A stretch of DNA of 64,000 bases from Sycon ciliatum (GCF_964019385.1 NC_088643.1:9975909-10039908), one strand, 5' to 3'; positions 1 through 11,395 are shown, counted from the first letter of the stretch. A program made the numbers and translations. The notes: generated by a model not told the origin, from the sequence alone.

Positions 1-160
1 AATGTGAACGTCTCTTAGAGGATGTCTGGTTTGCGATCCACTTTTGTATCCCATACGGCCACCATCTTTGTCGGGATGGCGGGTTGAACTTCCGTCACTA
101 CGGCTCTCCTTCTGGAGGGTATTCGTTCCTCAGACAATGTCTAAGCCGGGTTTTTGACAC
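1..160. other. Intron sequence, nothing recognised
   Basis: No recognisable gene or repeat. It precedes the LINE endonuclease remnant and may be more of the same decayed element. It would lie inside an intron of the SGTA-like gene if that gene continues past the left edge. Confidence 0.3.
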
Positions 161-583
161 ATGACTAGTGATAGCCTGAGATCTGGGCTTATTTTCACTG
201 GAGAGATGAAAGAGCTGGAGCGCTGTAGTGCCGTGTGGGCACATTCAATATTCGTTCGCTTGCGGAGTAAAATCAAAAAGCAACAAATAATTCAAGACTT
301 CGATGCCTACCACCTGGATGTCCTCGGCCTGACTGAAACATGGATTGAAGGCAACGGCATTGTTGTGTTGGACAATGTCCACACATTGTGTCGTTCTGGA
401 GGCACTTCGTCCTCAGCAGCTGGAGTAGGAATTTTCATGGTGCGGAAATCGGATGTGTCCATCGTCACGAATGCGCGGTCGTATGGAGGCTTCATCACTC
501 GATCTGACCATCATCCTGTAATAGCTGATGTTCGCCTATCTTTCAAGAAGTCGAACAATGCTCCTGAAGCCGACCATCGATGA
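161..583 (+). pseudogene. Non-LTR retrotransposon endonuclease remnant (EEP domain, internally deleted)
   Basis: The 140-residue frame contains LGLTETW, the N-terminal signature of the APE-like endonuclease (EEP family) of LINE ORF2 proteins, with conserved-looking sequence around it (residues about 45-100). It then jumps to SDHHPVIADV, which resembles the C-terminal catalytic SDH motif. A complete EEP domain is about 220-240 residues, so roughly the middle third is missing. No reverse transcriptase follows. I read this as a dead LINE fragment in an intron of the SGTA-like gene. The start codon is only the first ATG and has no meaning. The exact LINE clade cannot be assigned. Confidence 0.7.
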
Positions 584-821
584 ATCATAATGTAGCGTCA
601 CCACCACCACCACCGTCATCGCAGGGAGAAATTCTAAACTCTATGAAACAGTTGTGCGACAACTGTACATGGTGCCAGACGTACATCTTTTGGCATTCAA
701 CCTCGGCGTGCTAAGCCAACTCGGAGCACAAATCCAACTAGTATTGGGGGAAATTATACAGAACTTGACTTTGGTCAGGGTGATGAACTCTTTTCTAAGG
801 TACAGTACCAGGCAGGCACAG

Positions 822-1105
822 TGGGTTGGTCAAAGACCATGATTGAGATACGAGAGGTACCTGGTTCAAGTCCTGCCTGGGAGCGGTTTTTCCAGCCGTG
901 CTGCTACCCACAGTCAACTGGGAACTTGTGGCCAGGCACAAGGGGTACATGGATGCAGCTAATGGGGTCGTTCTCGGCACTTGTGCGAGTGGTTGTGAGA
1001 CTTATCCACTCACCCCCACCGTTAGGCGCTGCATCTGCCGCTAGGGTTCACCGGGTGTTAGCGGCCGTTGTGAGTTCCCTTCGGGAACGGACACGATAAT
1101 TTACT
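822..1105 (+). mobile_element. Probable tRNA-derived SINE
   Basis: A tRNA-like head has a perfect polymerase III B box (GGTTCAAGTCC near 869-879) and an A-box-like stretch about 35 bases upstream (TGGGTTGGTC). The body ends with a unique segment containing CCGTTAGGCGCTG and GGCCGTTGTGAGTT, followed by a T/A-rich tail. The same 3' segment recurs at about 39760-39870, so it is dispersed. Box spacing and the shared tail support a SINE; the parent tRNA is not identified. Confidence 0.6.
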
Positions 1106-1122
1106 TTTATTATTTTTTAAGG

Positions 1123-1290
1123 TACAGTACTGGCGGGTGCCGATGAACCGGGGGGGGGGGGGGGGGGGTGGTTGGGGTGGGGGGTGGCAACCTTGCAGCT
1201 TAGGCCGTTCATGTACAGCAGCCCATGCGCAGTGGAGTCAATACGTAAGTCGGTATGCTGTGTTTGGTAGAATTCTAGCCTGTTTTGTTC
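1123..1290 (+). repeat. Dispersed repeat with internal poly-G (related to 51187-51440)
   Basis: It begins with TACAGTACTGGCGGGTGCCG, runs into a G tract (about 1150-1168), and ends with a block containing CCATGCGCAGTGGAGTC and GAATTCTAGCCTG. Most of this end block recurs in reverse orientation at about 51357-51430, and the start recurs at 51187. Both copies therefore belong to one dispersed family. Confidence 0.6.
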
Positions 1291-1446
1291 TTGGACTACA
1301 TTCTTTGGCGCCCAATACTGTAGTATTTTATTACATTCTGCAAATCTATTGTATTTGGTCAGTGTACTTGTACCTGGTGAGTGACAGCCATCACGGCAGA
1401 TCACTGACCCTGAAGCAGGCCACTAGCATTGTAACAGGTTACTGAC

Positions 1447-1647
1447 CAGGGGCGTCGGACACGTTACGGTCACTGCGGTATTGACCGTACCACTCTTTGC
1501 CCCAGGCACCCCGTGAATCAATAAAATGCATTGATTTGGGCTCTACATTTCGAAACATCGTCAGTGGAGCCACCCTAACCCCACAAGTAAATAATTGTAC
1601 TTCAGTTAGCTGACCTCACCACCCTAAAGTACCTTCCGACATCCCTG
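1447..1647. mobile_element. hAT-like MITE, family CAGGGGCGTC, copy 1
   Basis: About 200 bp with imperfect terminal inverted repeats: left CAGGGGCGTCGGACACG, right ending CTTCCGACATCCCTG. Related copies lie at 2440-2625 and 37441-37635. The CAGGG termini suit a hAT-type MITE. No clean 8-bp duplication can be read because the flanks are tandem repeats. Confidence 0.6.
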
Positions 1648-1652
1648 CTGAC

Positions 1653-2081
1653 ACTGCAACAGGTCACTGGCACTGTAACAGGTCACTGACACCGTAACAG
1701 GTCACTGGCACTGTAACAGGTCACTGACACTGTAACAGGTCACTGGCACTGTAACAGGTCGCTGGCACTGTAACAGGTTACTGACACTGTAGCAGGTCAC
1801 TGACACTGTAGCAGGTCACTGGCACTGCAACAGATCTCTGACACTGCAACAGGTCACTGGCACTGTAACAGGTCACTGACACTGTAACAGATCACTGACA
1901 CTGTAACAGGTCACTGGCACTGTAACAGGTCACTGACACTGCAACAGATCACTGACACTGTAACAGGTCACTGGTACTGTAACAGGTCACTGACACTGTA
2001 ACAGGTCACTGGCACTGTAACAGGTTACTGACACTGTAGCAGGTCACTGGCACTGTAACAGGTCACTAACACTTTAACAGA
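1653..2081. repeat. 19-bp satellite array, block 1
   Basis: Tandem copies of a 19-bp unit, consensus GGTCACTGRCACTGTAACA, with scattered substitutions (A/G at position 9, T/C in the CTGT part). The two subtypes GACACTG and GGCACTG tend to alternate, suggesting a higher-order 38-bp period. The array continues in the block at 2629-3110. No coding function. Confidence 0.95.
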
Positions 2082-2386
2082 TATGTTAGGTACCTCCTCC
2101 CGTACCTTTTCTAGCTGGCCTGCATGCACTTGCGTACTCACCTTTTGGCTCCTTTTGTTCCGTTGGCCTGGGTAGCTACTTGCGCGCCCATATTTGCCAT
2201 AGCTACCGAGGCCCTTTATCTTGCCGTTCAGACTTGCTCTCTTTCTCACTCGTCAATAATCACCATGTAGTCGTTTCGTTCGTCTTGGCCTCTTGTCCCG
2301 TCTCTAATAAATGTCGTTCCACCAACCTACCTGTTCCCGTTGTAATGTCTGGATAATGTGTCGTCAGTCGTCCCTTTTCGTATTCA
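2082..2386 (+). mobile_element. Solo LTR-like insertion in the satellite, 5-bp target duplication
   Basis: Begins TATGTTAGGTACCTCC and ends TATTCA, flanked by ACAGA on both sides (2077-2081 and 2387-2391). It contains AATAAA near its 3' part. Related sequences occur at about 26463-26710 and 27465-27755; the last is preceded by a purine tract (CAGGGGAGG) just before the same start, as expected for a 3' LTR. No internal retrotransposon region is present here, so I call a solo LTR. Confidence 0.65.
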
Positions 2387-2439
2387 ACAGATCATTAAAA
2401 CACTGTAGCAGGTCACTAGCATTGTAACAGGTCACTGAC

Positions 2440-2625
2440 CAGGGGTGTCAGACACGTTACAGTCACCGCGGTATTAACCATACCGCTCTTTGCCACAGGC
2501 ACCCCATGAATCAACAAAATGACTTGGGCTCTAAATTTCGAAAATTTTCAGTGGAGCCACCCCAACCCCACAAGTTAATTCTGTTAGCTGACCTCACCAC
2601 CCCAAAGTACTTTCCGACATCCTTG
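2440..2625. mobile_element. hAT-like MITE, family CAGGGGCGTC, copy 2
   Basis: Same family as the copy at 1447-1647, with left end CAGGGGTGTCAGACACG and right end TTTCCGACATCCTTG. It is embedded in satellite units with nearly the same flanks as copy 1, which suggests MITE and satellite were amplified together. Confidence 0.6.
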
Positions 2626-2628
2626 CTG

Positions 2629-3110
2629 ACACTGTAACAGGTCACTGGCACTGTAACAGGTCACTGACACTGACACTGTAACAGATCACTTACACCGTAA
2701 CAGGTCACTGGCACCGTAACAGGTCACTGGCACTGTAACAGATCACTGGCACTGTAACAGATCACTGACACTGCAACAGGTCACTGACACTGTAACGGGT
2801 CACTGACACTGTAACAGGTCACTTGCACTGTAACAGGTCACTGACACTGCAACAGGTCACTGACACTGTAACAGGTCACTGACACTGTAACAGGGTACTG
2901 ACACTGTAACAGGTCACTGGCACTGTAACAGGTCACTGACACTGCAACAGGTCACTGGCACTGTAACAGGTCACTGGCACTGTAACAGGTCACTGACACT
3001 GTAACAGGTCACTGACACTGTAACAGGTCACTGACACAGTAACAGGTCACTGACACAGTAACAGGTCATTGACACGGTAACAGGTCACTGACACTGTAAC
3101 AGGGCACTGG
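2629..3110. repeat. 19-bp satellite array, block 2
   Basis: About 25 further copies of the 19-bp unit (consensus GGTCACTGRCACTGTAACA), ending near CAGGGCACTGGCTGG. Copies are less diverged towards the right end, where GACACTG and GACACAG variants occur in consecutive pairs. Confidence 0.95.
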
Positions 3111-3259
3111 CTGGAACATTGCGCTTTGCCTAGAGGGTTACTCCTAGTTCACATGACAAGATGGATTGATCCACAAGCGCATGCATAACACCAGGAGTAC
3201 ATAAACCCCAAGAGTGTAGAACTCCACTATCAGTGCTCTCTCGACCAAACTCCCCTTCT

Positions 3260-3436
3260 GGTCAAGCGCTTTGCAACACATTCTTGCCTGCTTTTAGCTT
3301 TACGCCCATGTTTCTGTAGCTGTGCTGGAACTGCTCTATTTCGCCTTCAAGTCAAGCACTTTGCAACACATTCTTGCTTGCTTTTAGCTTTACGCCCATG
3401 TTTCTGTAGCTGTGCTGGAACTGCTCTATTTCGCCG
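3260..3436. repeat. Tandem duplication of about 90 bp
   Basis: Two nearly identical consecutive copies, each running from AAGC(G/A)CTTTGCAACAC to CTGCTCTATTTCGCC, about 90 bp apart. A poly-C tract follows at about 3462-3478. Confidence 0.85.
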
Positions 3437-3904
3437 CCACTATTTACCATTAGCCATCTCCCCCCCCCCCCCCCCCCCTACTCCACCACCCAACACAGTG
3501 GGTCCATTGTTATTAGGCATCTGCCTGTTTTGGTTTCTCCACTATAAATAAAAGAATACTACTACTACGAACCCACACAAACCACCCCACTACAGTCAAT
3601 TCATAAAAAAGATGGGCCCTGGCTCTGTCGAGCTCCCGTATTTGGCGATTTTTCGTGATTTTATCGTACACATTGCAATGCTGCAAAATTTGAAATTTGA
3701 AAAAGGGTCCAAAAAGGGGTACCTGAATTGGGGTTTGAACCGCACAGTGCACTGTTGCGGGTGGGGTCAAATGGCCTGGATTTTTTAATAATATTAAAAA
3801 ATCCATTATTTTGATTGACTTTTTCCCAATTCAGTGCTTTTGGGGTAAAACCTGGCCGAAATGCTATTCTTGCTAGGGCTTGTTTTTTGGAGAAATTGAC
3901 TTCA
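3437..3904. other. Intron sequence with poly-C tract
   Basis: Contains a poly-C run at about 3462-3478 and A/T-rich sequence. No exon-like stretch or recognised repeat; open frames on the minus strand here show no family signature. Confidence 0.4.
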
Positions 3905-4243
3905 GAAACAGAATGGACCACTTGCGATTTGTACAGATCCACGAAATCCCGTAGACCCGGAAGGTGTTGAATGTGCAGGACCCTATTGTGTTTTCTGCTA
4001 TTTCCACTAAGAAATGGGGTCTGAAGACATTTCATACGAAAACCTTTTTCTGACAAAGATCTAGCTAGTCATTAGTTCTAACCAAAGTGAAGAAGCTGGA
4101 AAAGCGATTGCTGGTCATTGAATTATGATGCGAAAATTGGTCAAATGCGCATGCATAGCACACATTCAACACCCTTCCGGGTCTACGGGATTCTACGGGA
4201 TTTCGTGGATCTGTACAAATGGCAAGTGGTCCATTGGAAGAGG
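3905..4243. mobile_element. Foldback (inverted-repeat) element
   Basis: Two long inverted arms: left about 3912-3975 (with CACTTGCGATTTGTACAGAT) and right about 4160-4233. The right arm carries an internal 10-11 bp duplication (TCTACGGGAT repeated). A spacer of about 180 bp separates them. Probably a non-autonomous DNA element; termini and target duplication not resolved. Confidence 0.6.
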
Positions 4244-4361
4244 ATTCCATAAGGGGATTGCAGAAAAAACTTCTAAGAAAGCTCAAAGTTTGACCCATTT
4301 ATTGCCAAAAGCTAGAAGTCCATCTTTTCATGAATGGACTGTACATATGCGCACACGTATC

Positions 4362-4430
4362 TGGACAAATGCAAACATGTGCACGTACACATGCGCGTAC
4401 ACACATACACACACACATACATACACAACA
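4362..4430. repeat. Degenerate CA-rich microsatellite
   Basis: Imperfect (CA)n/(TACA)n just downstream of SGTA-like exon 5, within the intron. Confidence 0.7.
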
Positions 4431-4456
4431 CCAACTATGTGCCTGAGCGCACTCAC

Positions 4457-5826
4457 CCAAGACGAGCAATTGCAGTTGTGTACCGGGGATCCAGGGTTAG
4501 CGCCATGGCGCAATCGGACACTGCTTGCCAGGGATGCCCAAGCTTTGTGTAGGCTGCCGCTCTGCAACAATACACAACAGACAACATTGAGCAGGCGGTT
4601 TCCAACCGACTTCCCTTGATCGACACTCTGATTCGACAGTGCCTGCAGGGATATGTGCATCTAAATGTCCCGCAACTGCAGCAACTGGTGTAAACAATGC
4701 TGAAATTGACATGGGAAAAATTTCCCAGCCTGTGAAATGGTTGTTCTCAAAATAAATTTATTGACACCATCAAAAGCAATTGTAATGTTAGCCGGCAAAA
4801 ATCATCAAGCTAGCTAGGAAGGTAACGGCCCAGGACTATTCAGAGTTCGTCACAGGTGGAAGATCTCCAAATCAAAGTTAAGAAAAAAACTCCCTCGAAA
4901 TGGCCGCACATGCTCCTGTCTAAGTCTAAGTGCTGGCAACTACATCAGAAGATATTCTAGCCATGGCATATATCAGTTATAATGAGAACTGTTGGTCTTT
5001 TTTCAGCTTCACCTGGCTATAAAGTGCAAAATTCCATGCTTCACTTCTGCTCTTTCCATGGGCTGTTGGCGTGGAGTTTCATATCGAGTATGCCTTAGGG
5101 GTCGTCGCAAACATTTTTGTCGTCTCTCAAACAAACATTATTCTCTTCGTACTTGGACCCTTCCCGCCCTCCGAAACCAGCAATGAACGTAGCTTGCTGT
5201 GCTGGATGACGAAAAACCGCATGTACGTACATGTCTATGCATATGTATAGTGTCGGTCGACTTGCAATTTCGGCTCGCACCCTCCCCCCCCCCCCCCCTC
5301 CCCAACTAGTCTCACCTGTTACAGTATATGGCTGGGTTGGCAGGATCCAGGGCTTCAGCCTTTGAGTAGGTTGCCACTGCATCCTCAAATAGTCCATTCA
5401 GCAGCATGCTGTTTCCTGCAGCACGGACAGCACACCACAATCATCATGATTGCCATCAATGCCAAACACTGTGATTTCACTGCCATATGTCACAGTCAGC
5501 GGCGGATCCAGCGATCTCTACAGGGGTTCCAGTAAAAAATTAAGAGCCGATGTACATGGACACGCATATGGTGGCAGCAGTAATTTAGGGGGTTCCCCGC
5601 GGCGGAACCCCTGCCTGGAACCCCTCCTGGATCCGCCCTTGCGTGACAGTGCAGACCAGGTACAACCCAGCACATGTACAACATACATCAGGTCATTGCT
5701 TGGGGGTAATACGACTCTGGTACTGCACCGGCGGCTTACCTTTCTCTTTCAGCCTCAGTGCATCATTCCTGGAACTTGAATTTGAAGTAATCTGCGCATG
5801 CCCACAAACACATGCACACGCACAGT

Positions 5827-5899
<73 letters not shown>

Positions 5900-8800
5900 A
5901 CACAGTGTGACTGGGTACTCAGGTTACAATTTTGGATCAAACACAATTATGGAATCAGCGACGGCACCGGCACACAGTAATGTTCCGATTAGGTTGTGGC
6001 CAGGCGGAATTACATATACAATGCGCATATTTACGCTGCGCGGAACACAAGCCAGAAGTAAAAGCTATTCTTAGTTACATGCAGTGCAAACAAAACTCCT
6101 TGCAGGTGTGCACTGGGTTTGTGAATAACGTTGAATGTACTCCAAAAGCTAGTCTGGTGCCTATGTGTCAAAGTACAGGAAAGTAGTCACCTTGGCTTGT
6201 CGGAGCTTTTCCATCCATACTTCCTGCATCGACAACACAAAACAATGTTGTAACTATCACAACGGTACTCAGTCGTAACGTAGTAGGAAGTGGCCCACGG
6301 AGTTACAAAGGACGACATCAACATCAATGAACCATCATGAACCAATGGATATATCCGACCTACGGACAGTTGACTTGTCCATACAAGCTGTCCGTTTGCC
6401 CTCTGCTTATTTGCAGCAATCCAGTATGCACTGTACGTGAAGAGAAAGCCGGTGACCTAATTCTACATTACACCTGAAACCTGGCAGGTCCGTGGCACCG
6501 AAATTTTGATGCACCTAAAATTACATGTTTTACAGTGTGCGTAGTATTATCCAGTATGCAGTGTACATTATCGGATGTGGCATGGTCCCAGAAAAATGAT
6601 CCTGGCCATCGTTAACTAGCATTGTGTCTCATTGGTGCTCTTATTATCTGCACTCAAGCTATGGTACAACGGTGTTCGAATGGGCACCTACAGACTACAG
6701 TGGTGGGGAATGGTATCCCAACCGGGCCTTTCTTTGAAGTTTTTTTATTTATTTTTTATTCTTATTTTACTAGGGAATTCCCAACAGGCGTCATCGCCTT
6801 CTTACAGGGAACCCTAAGGTGAAGTGATTTGTGAACTTCTCCAAAGGAGTTTCCTTGGAGGCAAAAAGCTACATGGTTTTCACAAGTAAACTCTCCACAG
6901 GACTATTTGTTTTTGATTTTAGTAGGTTCAAAGCTTGAAGATGTGGAGCGGATGCAACATGAACTTCCTCTCCAGTACCGCGCCATGCTCGTCTATTTGT
7001 GTCACATCACATGATTTGAATTGATTTCCTTCCTGCCGAGTACGAGGTCCACAGAGCGATATTGCACGGGCCAACCGCAGTGACAGCAGTGATTACAAAT
7101 GCAATCTAGAGTGTGCACGCGCTGCATGTAACTATCCAGAAAGCCGCATGTCGACATGAATGTGGCTCCGGTGGAAACTTTCATTCACAGGGCTGGATTT
7201 CACAGGCCATCACCGTACATACTCCACATGTGTACCGTCCGAGTGCGTTAAGTGTAGACCGTGTGTGGTATGGAGCATCTTACTTGAATTGTGTGATGTA
7301 CGTCTAATTGTATCGTTGGGGTTTCTTTGCATACACCCATAAGAGATGTTCTGCATGCACTTTCAAGCTACCGTAAAAGCCCCTGCATACGCCCATCCTC
7401 TGTGTACACGCCCAGTCAGGGGAAGTCAACACTTTTGTTTCAAAATAGCGCCCATGCACATGTATACGCCCAGGTATGCTGGCAACACCAGTACATGTAC
7501 AGGTCTGATACGCAATACTTACTGCTATCTCTATTCCAAGTATACGCCCGGTTCCAAAATAACGCCCGTGCCCTTGCAAACGCCCAGGAAATCGAGGCTG
7601 CTATTCTATACGCCTGGGGGCCTATACACGGGCTTTTACGGTACCTCGGCTGACCCCCAGTTTTGACTGTTAAAGCACCGTGTACAGAATACAGTAAAAC
7701 ATGTAATTACCGTGACTAACGACCACCCCTTGGGGCCAGAGAAAGCGGTCTTTAGTGGCAGGTGGTCTGTAGTTAGAGGTTTGCACCGCACAACCATTAT
7801 AATGAATGTGAGACCGTCCGTCCGTGCCTGGCGAAGTGGCCTGTAGTACCAGGCTGGTCGCTAGTCACGGTGGTCTTCCTGCTGTAGTTAAACTGTGGGT
7901 ATGTAATACAATATTTGCCTGCACCTTTGTGGGTTCATACATGCCTTAAAAATAGCCGGCTGGCATGGTAAAATAACATTTTCATATTTACAATGGATAT
8001 TTAGTACTTCAGAAGTATTTACCTCGGATCGGATGGTTCTTCACTTTCTGCGGCATCAGATTTTGTGGATTGAACAATAAAGATGACTACACCCAGTCAC
8101 GGTGGTCTTTAGTGACAGGGTTTACTTTACATCATGTGCGTATGGTACACGTACTATGGCCATGTGGCTTTGGGCTCAGATTTTACATGTATATATACGT
8201 GTACAGTACTTTGCTTGAAAGCTAGATAAAATCACGGCCAGTCGAGGTGCATGGATACTGGCAGGTCGTACCGAAATTTCACTGCACCATAAACCAGTCT
8301 GCAGTCGACTAGGTTAGATTGGTGAAGTGGCCGCCCACCAATGCAAACATCTTCGCTTGATGCGCTCCTCAACACATCCCGGGTGGTGCGGCCAAGAATT
8401 CAGCTAACTTTACTTTAGCTGTTGCACACCAGTTTCTAGAGTGGCCCTCTCTCACAGGAATGCACAGTAGCCGTGTACAGGGCGGCTCTCTTACCCACCT
8501 TTGGCTAGAACCCTGCCTACACATCTACACCCCTCACTTCCTAGTTCATACAAGGCAGACTACACAAACGGAACTTTTTCCGCTCTCTGCCATCGGCAAA
8601 ATTTAGCCCTCTACCGACAGTGGATGAACCCCACACGGTCTATGGCAGATAAAGATGTTATCGTGTGAGATCTATAACCAGGCATCTCTTACCTGCAGGG
8701 TGAACGGCGTGGAGAGGTCCTGCCTCGTATCCGGTGTTTCAGCAGCGGCAGCTGCTTCATCGTCGTCATCATCACCGTCACCTCCGGCGGCGGTGGTGGC

Positions 8801-10194
8801 CGCGGTGGACTCATGGTGATCTTTCTCCGCGGCTGTCGCCTGCTCAGCGCTGTCGTCCTCATCCTGGCTGTCTTCCAAGCCGTACATGTCCTTGAGGCAT
8901 TGCTCTATCACTGGCATACACACAATCCACACAATCCGCACCAGATCACCAGATTACCATCACAGGCAGCAATAGCAACAGCAACTGGCATGAACTACAG
9001 TGCCGCTCAATGAAATCCAGTCGCATCACTCGAGTTAGTTTGCGCCCTTGCACCATTTCGCAGCCCAGTCAGTGTTCGCAGGTCTAGTAGAAGTGCGCAA
9101 TGCCCGGCGCGCACTTGAGTGACGCGACTGGATTTCAGTGAGTAGCACTGTCTGTATACATGCCCCTGTGCAGCATGTACTGTAGCGGACATGGAAATCC
9201 AGTCGATGGGTTGTTTCTAACTTGTTGGTATGCCCTCAACGCGTACAGAACGCTGCGTGCAGTGCACAAGTCATGTTGATCCGATGCGACCAGGGCGCTG
9301 CAGCGCACAATGCATGTGTGTACCGCTTATGCACGGCTGCATGGCCAGTGCCCTGGGGCCCCTAGACGTGCGACCGGATTTCCATGTCCACAACAGTAGC
9401 AGCAGTTACAACAGTGAAGAATCCGACAAACATGTAGACTCTCTACGTCTTTGCCGACTTTCTGCTCTGCTAAGCCGGCACAGCAATGGTGGTTCTCCTT
9501 GCGGGGCCGTCTATTCGGACAAACCCACCTGTGCCATGGCCAAGAAATTAATTACTTGACCCAGATGGTATTCAGCTGCGCGGTGGACACAAATCCTCAC
9601 GTCCACTCCAGGTCAAACGCGCCAACTACTGGCGCAGATTACGTGTTCCTCAGCCGTTTCTCCGAGCTCCTTTACCTCTAGCTCGGACTATGCGAGGAAA
9701 TACTAGTTTACGCAATACATCAACCTACGTACACGACCAGCTACACATGTACAATGTTGACCGTGTGACTTCTTACCCTCCGCTTGGGCTTGTGCCTCCT
9801 CTTTGAGGTGAGGAGCGTCTTCCTTCAGCTGCTGCAGAAAAGCGTGCGCCAAGTGACGAGAGCCGGCCCTCAATGGCCTCAGGTCGGGCGGCTCTCCCTC
9901 TTCTTCGCTTTCTTCGTCCGTGTACGGGCCTTCGCTGTCTGACTCGTTGTCGGATTCGCTGGCCTTGTACCCATCATCTTGCTCCTCGTCGTCCTGGTCC
10001 GCTACAACAGGTCCGCCATTACTGGTTGTCGCCGCTGCCCTGGAAACTGACGCATCGCGCCCAATCATGGACGTGGTAGCGCCGCCGGTTGGCTGTTCGA
10101 CGTCCGACACAGCCCAGTCCGTGCAGTCGCTGGATGAGACGCCGGTATCGCACGCGCAGCTACTGCTGCTGCCGCTGCCGGACGAGAATGCCAT
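4457..10194 (-). CDS. SGTA: SGTA-like TPR co-chaperone, 5' part (five exons; 3' end outside window)
   Basis: Exons in gene order: 10194-9777, 8910-8693, 6223-6191, 5415-5316, 4561-4457, bounded by GT and AG. Exon 1 starts at the only plausible ATG and encodes an unusual acidic Ser/Glu-rich extension of about 110 residues. Then comes RHLAHAFLQQL...EVIEQCLKDMYGL, matching the SGTA homodimerisation domain that contacts the UBL domains of the GET/BAG6 pathway. Exon 2 is an acidic linker. Exons 3-5 give TPR1 (KLRQAK, then GNSMLLNGLFEDAVATYSKA, then NPAIYCNR) and TPR2 (AAAYTKLG, then AVSDCAMAL). Known SGTA dimers pass tail-anchored clients from Hsp70/Hsp90 to downstream factors. Remaining TPRs and the glutamine-rich tail should lie left of the window. 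Four exon joins are assigned; three keep phase, but exon 3 to exon 4 is one base out of frame (see findings). Confidence 0.85.
5831..5905. repeat. (CA)n microsatellite
   Basis: About 70 bp of almost pure CA repeats in the intron between SGTA-like exons 3 and 4. The open frames across it encode Thr-His or Val-Cys repeats and are not genes. Confidence 0.98.
6234..7368. other. Intron sequence of the SGTA-like gene
   Basis: Contains a dispersed segment at about 6457-6535 (with CCTGGCAGGTCCGTGGCACC) that recurs inverted at about 53805-53870. No exon signatures are visible in the rest. Confidence 0.4.
7371..7641. mobile_element. Mariner-like MITE with TA target duplication
   Basis: Terminal inverted repeats CCGTAAAAGCCC / GGGCTTTTACGG flanked by TA on both sides (7369-7370 and 7642-7643). 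Internal sequence has many copies of a short ATACGCCC-like motif. Length 271 bp, no transposase. Confidence 0.8.
7690..8124. mobile_element. Possible Tc1/mariner-like MITE
   Basis: Left end TACAGTAAAACATG with GTGACTAACGACCACC and right end containing GGTCTTTAGTGACAGGGTTT are rough inverted relatives, and GTCACGGTGGTCTT occurs twice near the right side. Ends are diverged, so boundaries are approximate. Confidence 0.4.
8125..8692. other. Intron 2 remainder of the SGTA-like gene
   Basis: Unique-looking sequence up to the exon 2 donor. I see no further exon or clear repeat. Confidence 0.35.
8998..9150. mobile_element. Short MITE, GAAATCCAGTCG family, copy 1
   Basis: Inverted termini CAGTGCCGCTCAATGAAATC and GATTTCAGTGAGTAGCACTG, with GCATCACTCGAG / CACTTGAGTGACGC just inside. 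A related copy lies at 23799-23951. Confidence 0.75.
9187..9389. mobile_element. Short MITE, GGAAATCCAGTCG variant
   Basis: Inverted termini GGACATGGAAATCCAGTCG and CGACCGGATTTCCATGTCC. It lies 37 bp from the related element at 8998-9150 and shares its inner GAAATCCAGTCG. Confidence 0.7.
9390..9776. other. Intron 1 remainder of the SGTA-like gene
   Basis: No recognised repeat. Contains the exon 1 donor at its right end. Confidence 0.35.
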
Positions 10195-11395
10195 GCCGGC
10201 CCCGTCTCCGCTTTACTTGCTTGTGTCGCGTCAGCTGGTAACTCAGTGGTCAACGCCAACGGTACGGGCCTACTGCTTGAAACACGGACCAGCACTTGGT
10301 GTAGTGGCGCAAGAATAATGATGATACTGAGAGTGAGAGGAACGGACAAACTATTGCCTTGGAGGATCGGATGACAACGACCTCACGCTCAGGCTTTGCA
10401 CAAAAGATTGCACAGACTATTTTCTACAGCGTCGGTTGGAAGCGATGCTCGACAGCAAACCATTCTCGTGTCTCACTGTGGTGGAGAAGTAAGGACGAAG
10501 TGAACCTTGCCACAGCTTGTTTACCTAGTGTTGTGCAAGTCTATTCCGCTCTTCTGGGATATCTCGCTCCAGTACGGGAGCCTTTATCACGAGCTTCAGG
10601 GTGAGAGTTTTCTGATTCTAGCGTCGACGTCACAACAGAACTGTTAGCTAGCCGGGGAGTGCTGATGGGACACCCCTGCCCTGGACATGGCCTTTATTAG
10701 CCATTAATCATTACGCTGGGCAAACCAACAGCTGGATGGACTTATGCTTGCCCAGCCATGGGCCAATGGCTGACAAAACGTGTAGCCGTAGGGTGCATGC
10801 ATGGTGAGTGACACCACGGAAGGAAGGAACTGCGACCTTTGGTAAACAGCTAGGGATTTCCATGGATCGTAAGTAGGCACGTTCCATGACCACCCGAATT
10901 TCTTATATCGCCGCACACGTCCACCCTCATCTTCTACGCATGGGATCATTTCTGTAGTTCTAAATTTATCGCTTCAATCATCTGTAAGTGTAAGTGTAAG
11001 CAGCATCGTTAGTTAGTTTGCAAATGTTACAGCTTTCCGTTGGGAGATGGACGACTTGAGCACCGCGGTTGGCGCGTCTGAAACAGCGTCACCTGCATGA
11101 CTGTATGTCAAGTGCTCTTGACATAAGGCCATGGTAAAAATTATCCGTTCCTGGCCTGAATATTATGAACATGTGACCATATATGGCCATGTACATAATT
11201 TGTGACCCTATCTTTGGAAATAAAAAAAATTGTGGGAAATAAAATTAAAAAATCGCTCGCTCGCACCGATTTTCACAGGCTCATGACCTGAGAATCAACT
11301 TTATTTTTTACCATGGCCTAACATACTATCTTTACGTCGTATCCACACTGCCTGTAGGCTGTACGACTACAGTAGCCCACGAGCCATCTGCAGCA
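10195..11395. other. Upstream region of the SGTA-like gene
   Basis: Presumed to contain the promoter and 5' UTR near 10200-10600, where CpG dinucleotides are frequent. No TATA box can be placed with confidence. The remainder to the microsatellite has no gene-like feature. Confidence 0.35.

Noticed and set aside
1640-3110. CRISPR-like regular repeats
   Set aside because: Units are 19 bp, contiguous and without unique spacers; a satellite in eukaryotic DNA.
3661-4056. 131-residue minus-strand frame
   Set aside because: Overlaps the foldback arm and shows no TPR or other SGTA sequence, so it is not the missing SGTA exon.
5643-6186. Several open frames across the CA microsatellite
   Set aside because: They encode only Thr-His or Val-Cys runs from the repeat and overlap in all frames.
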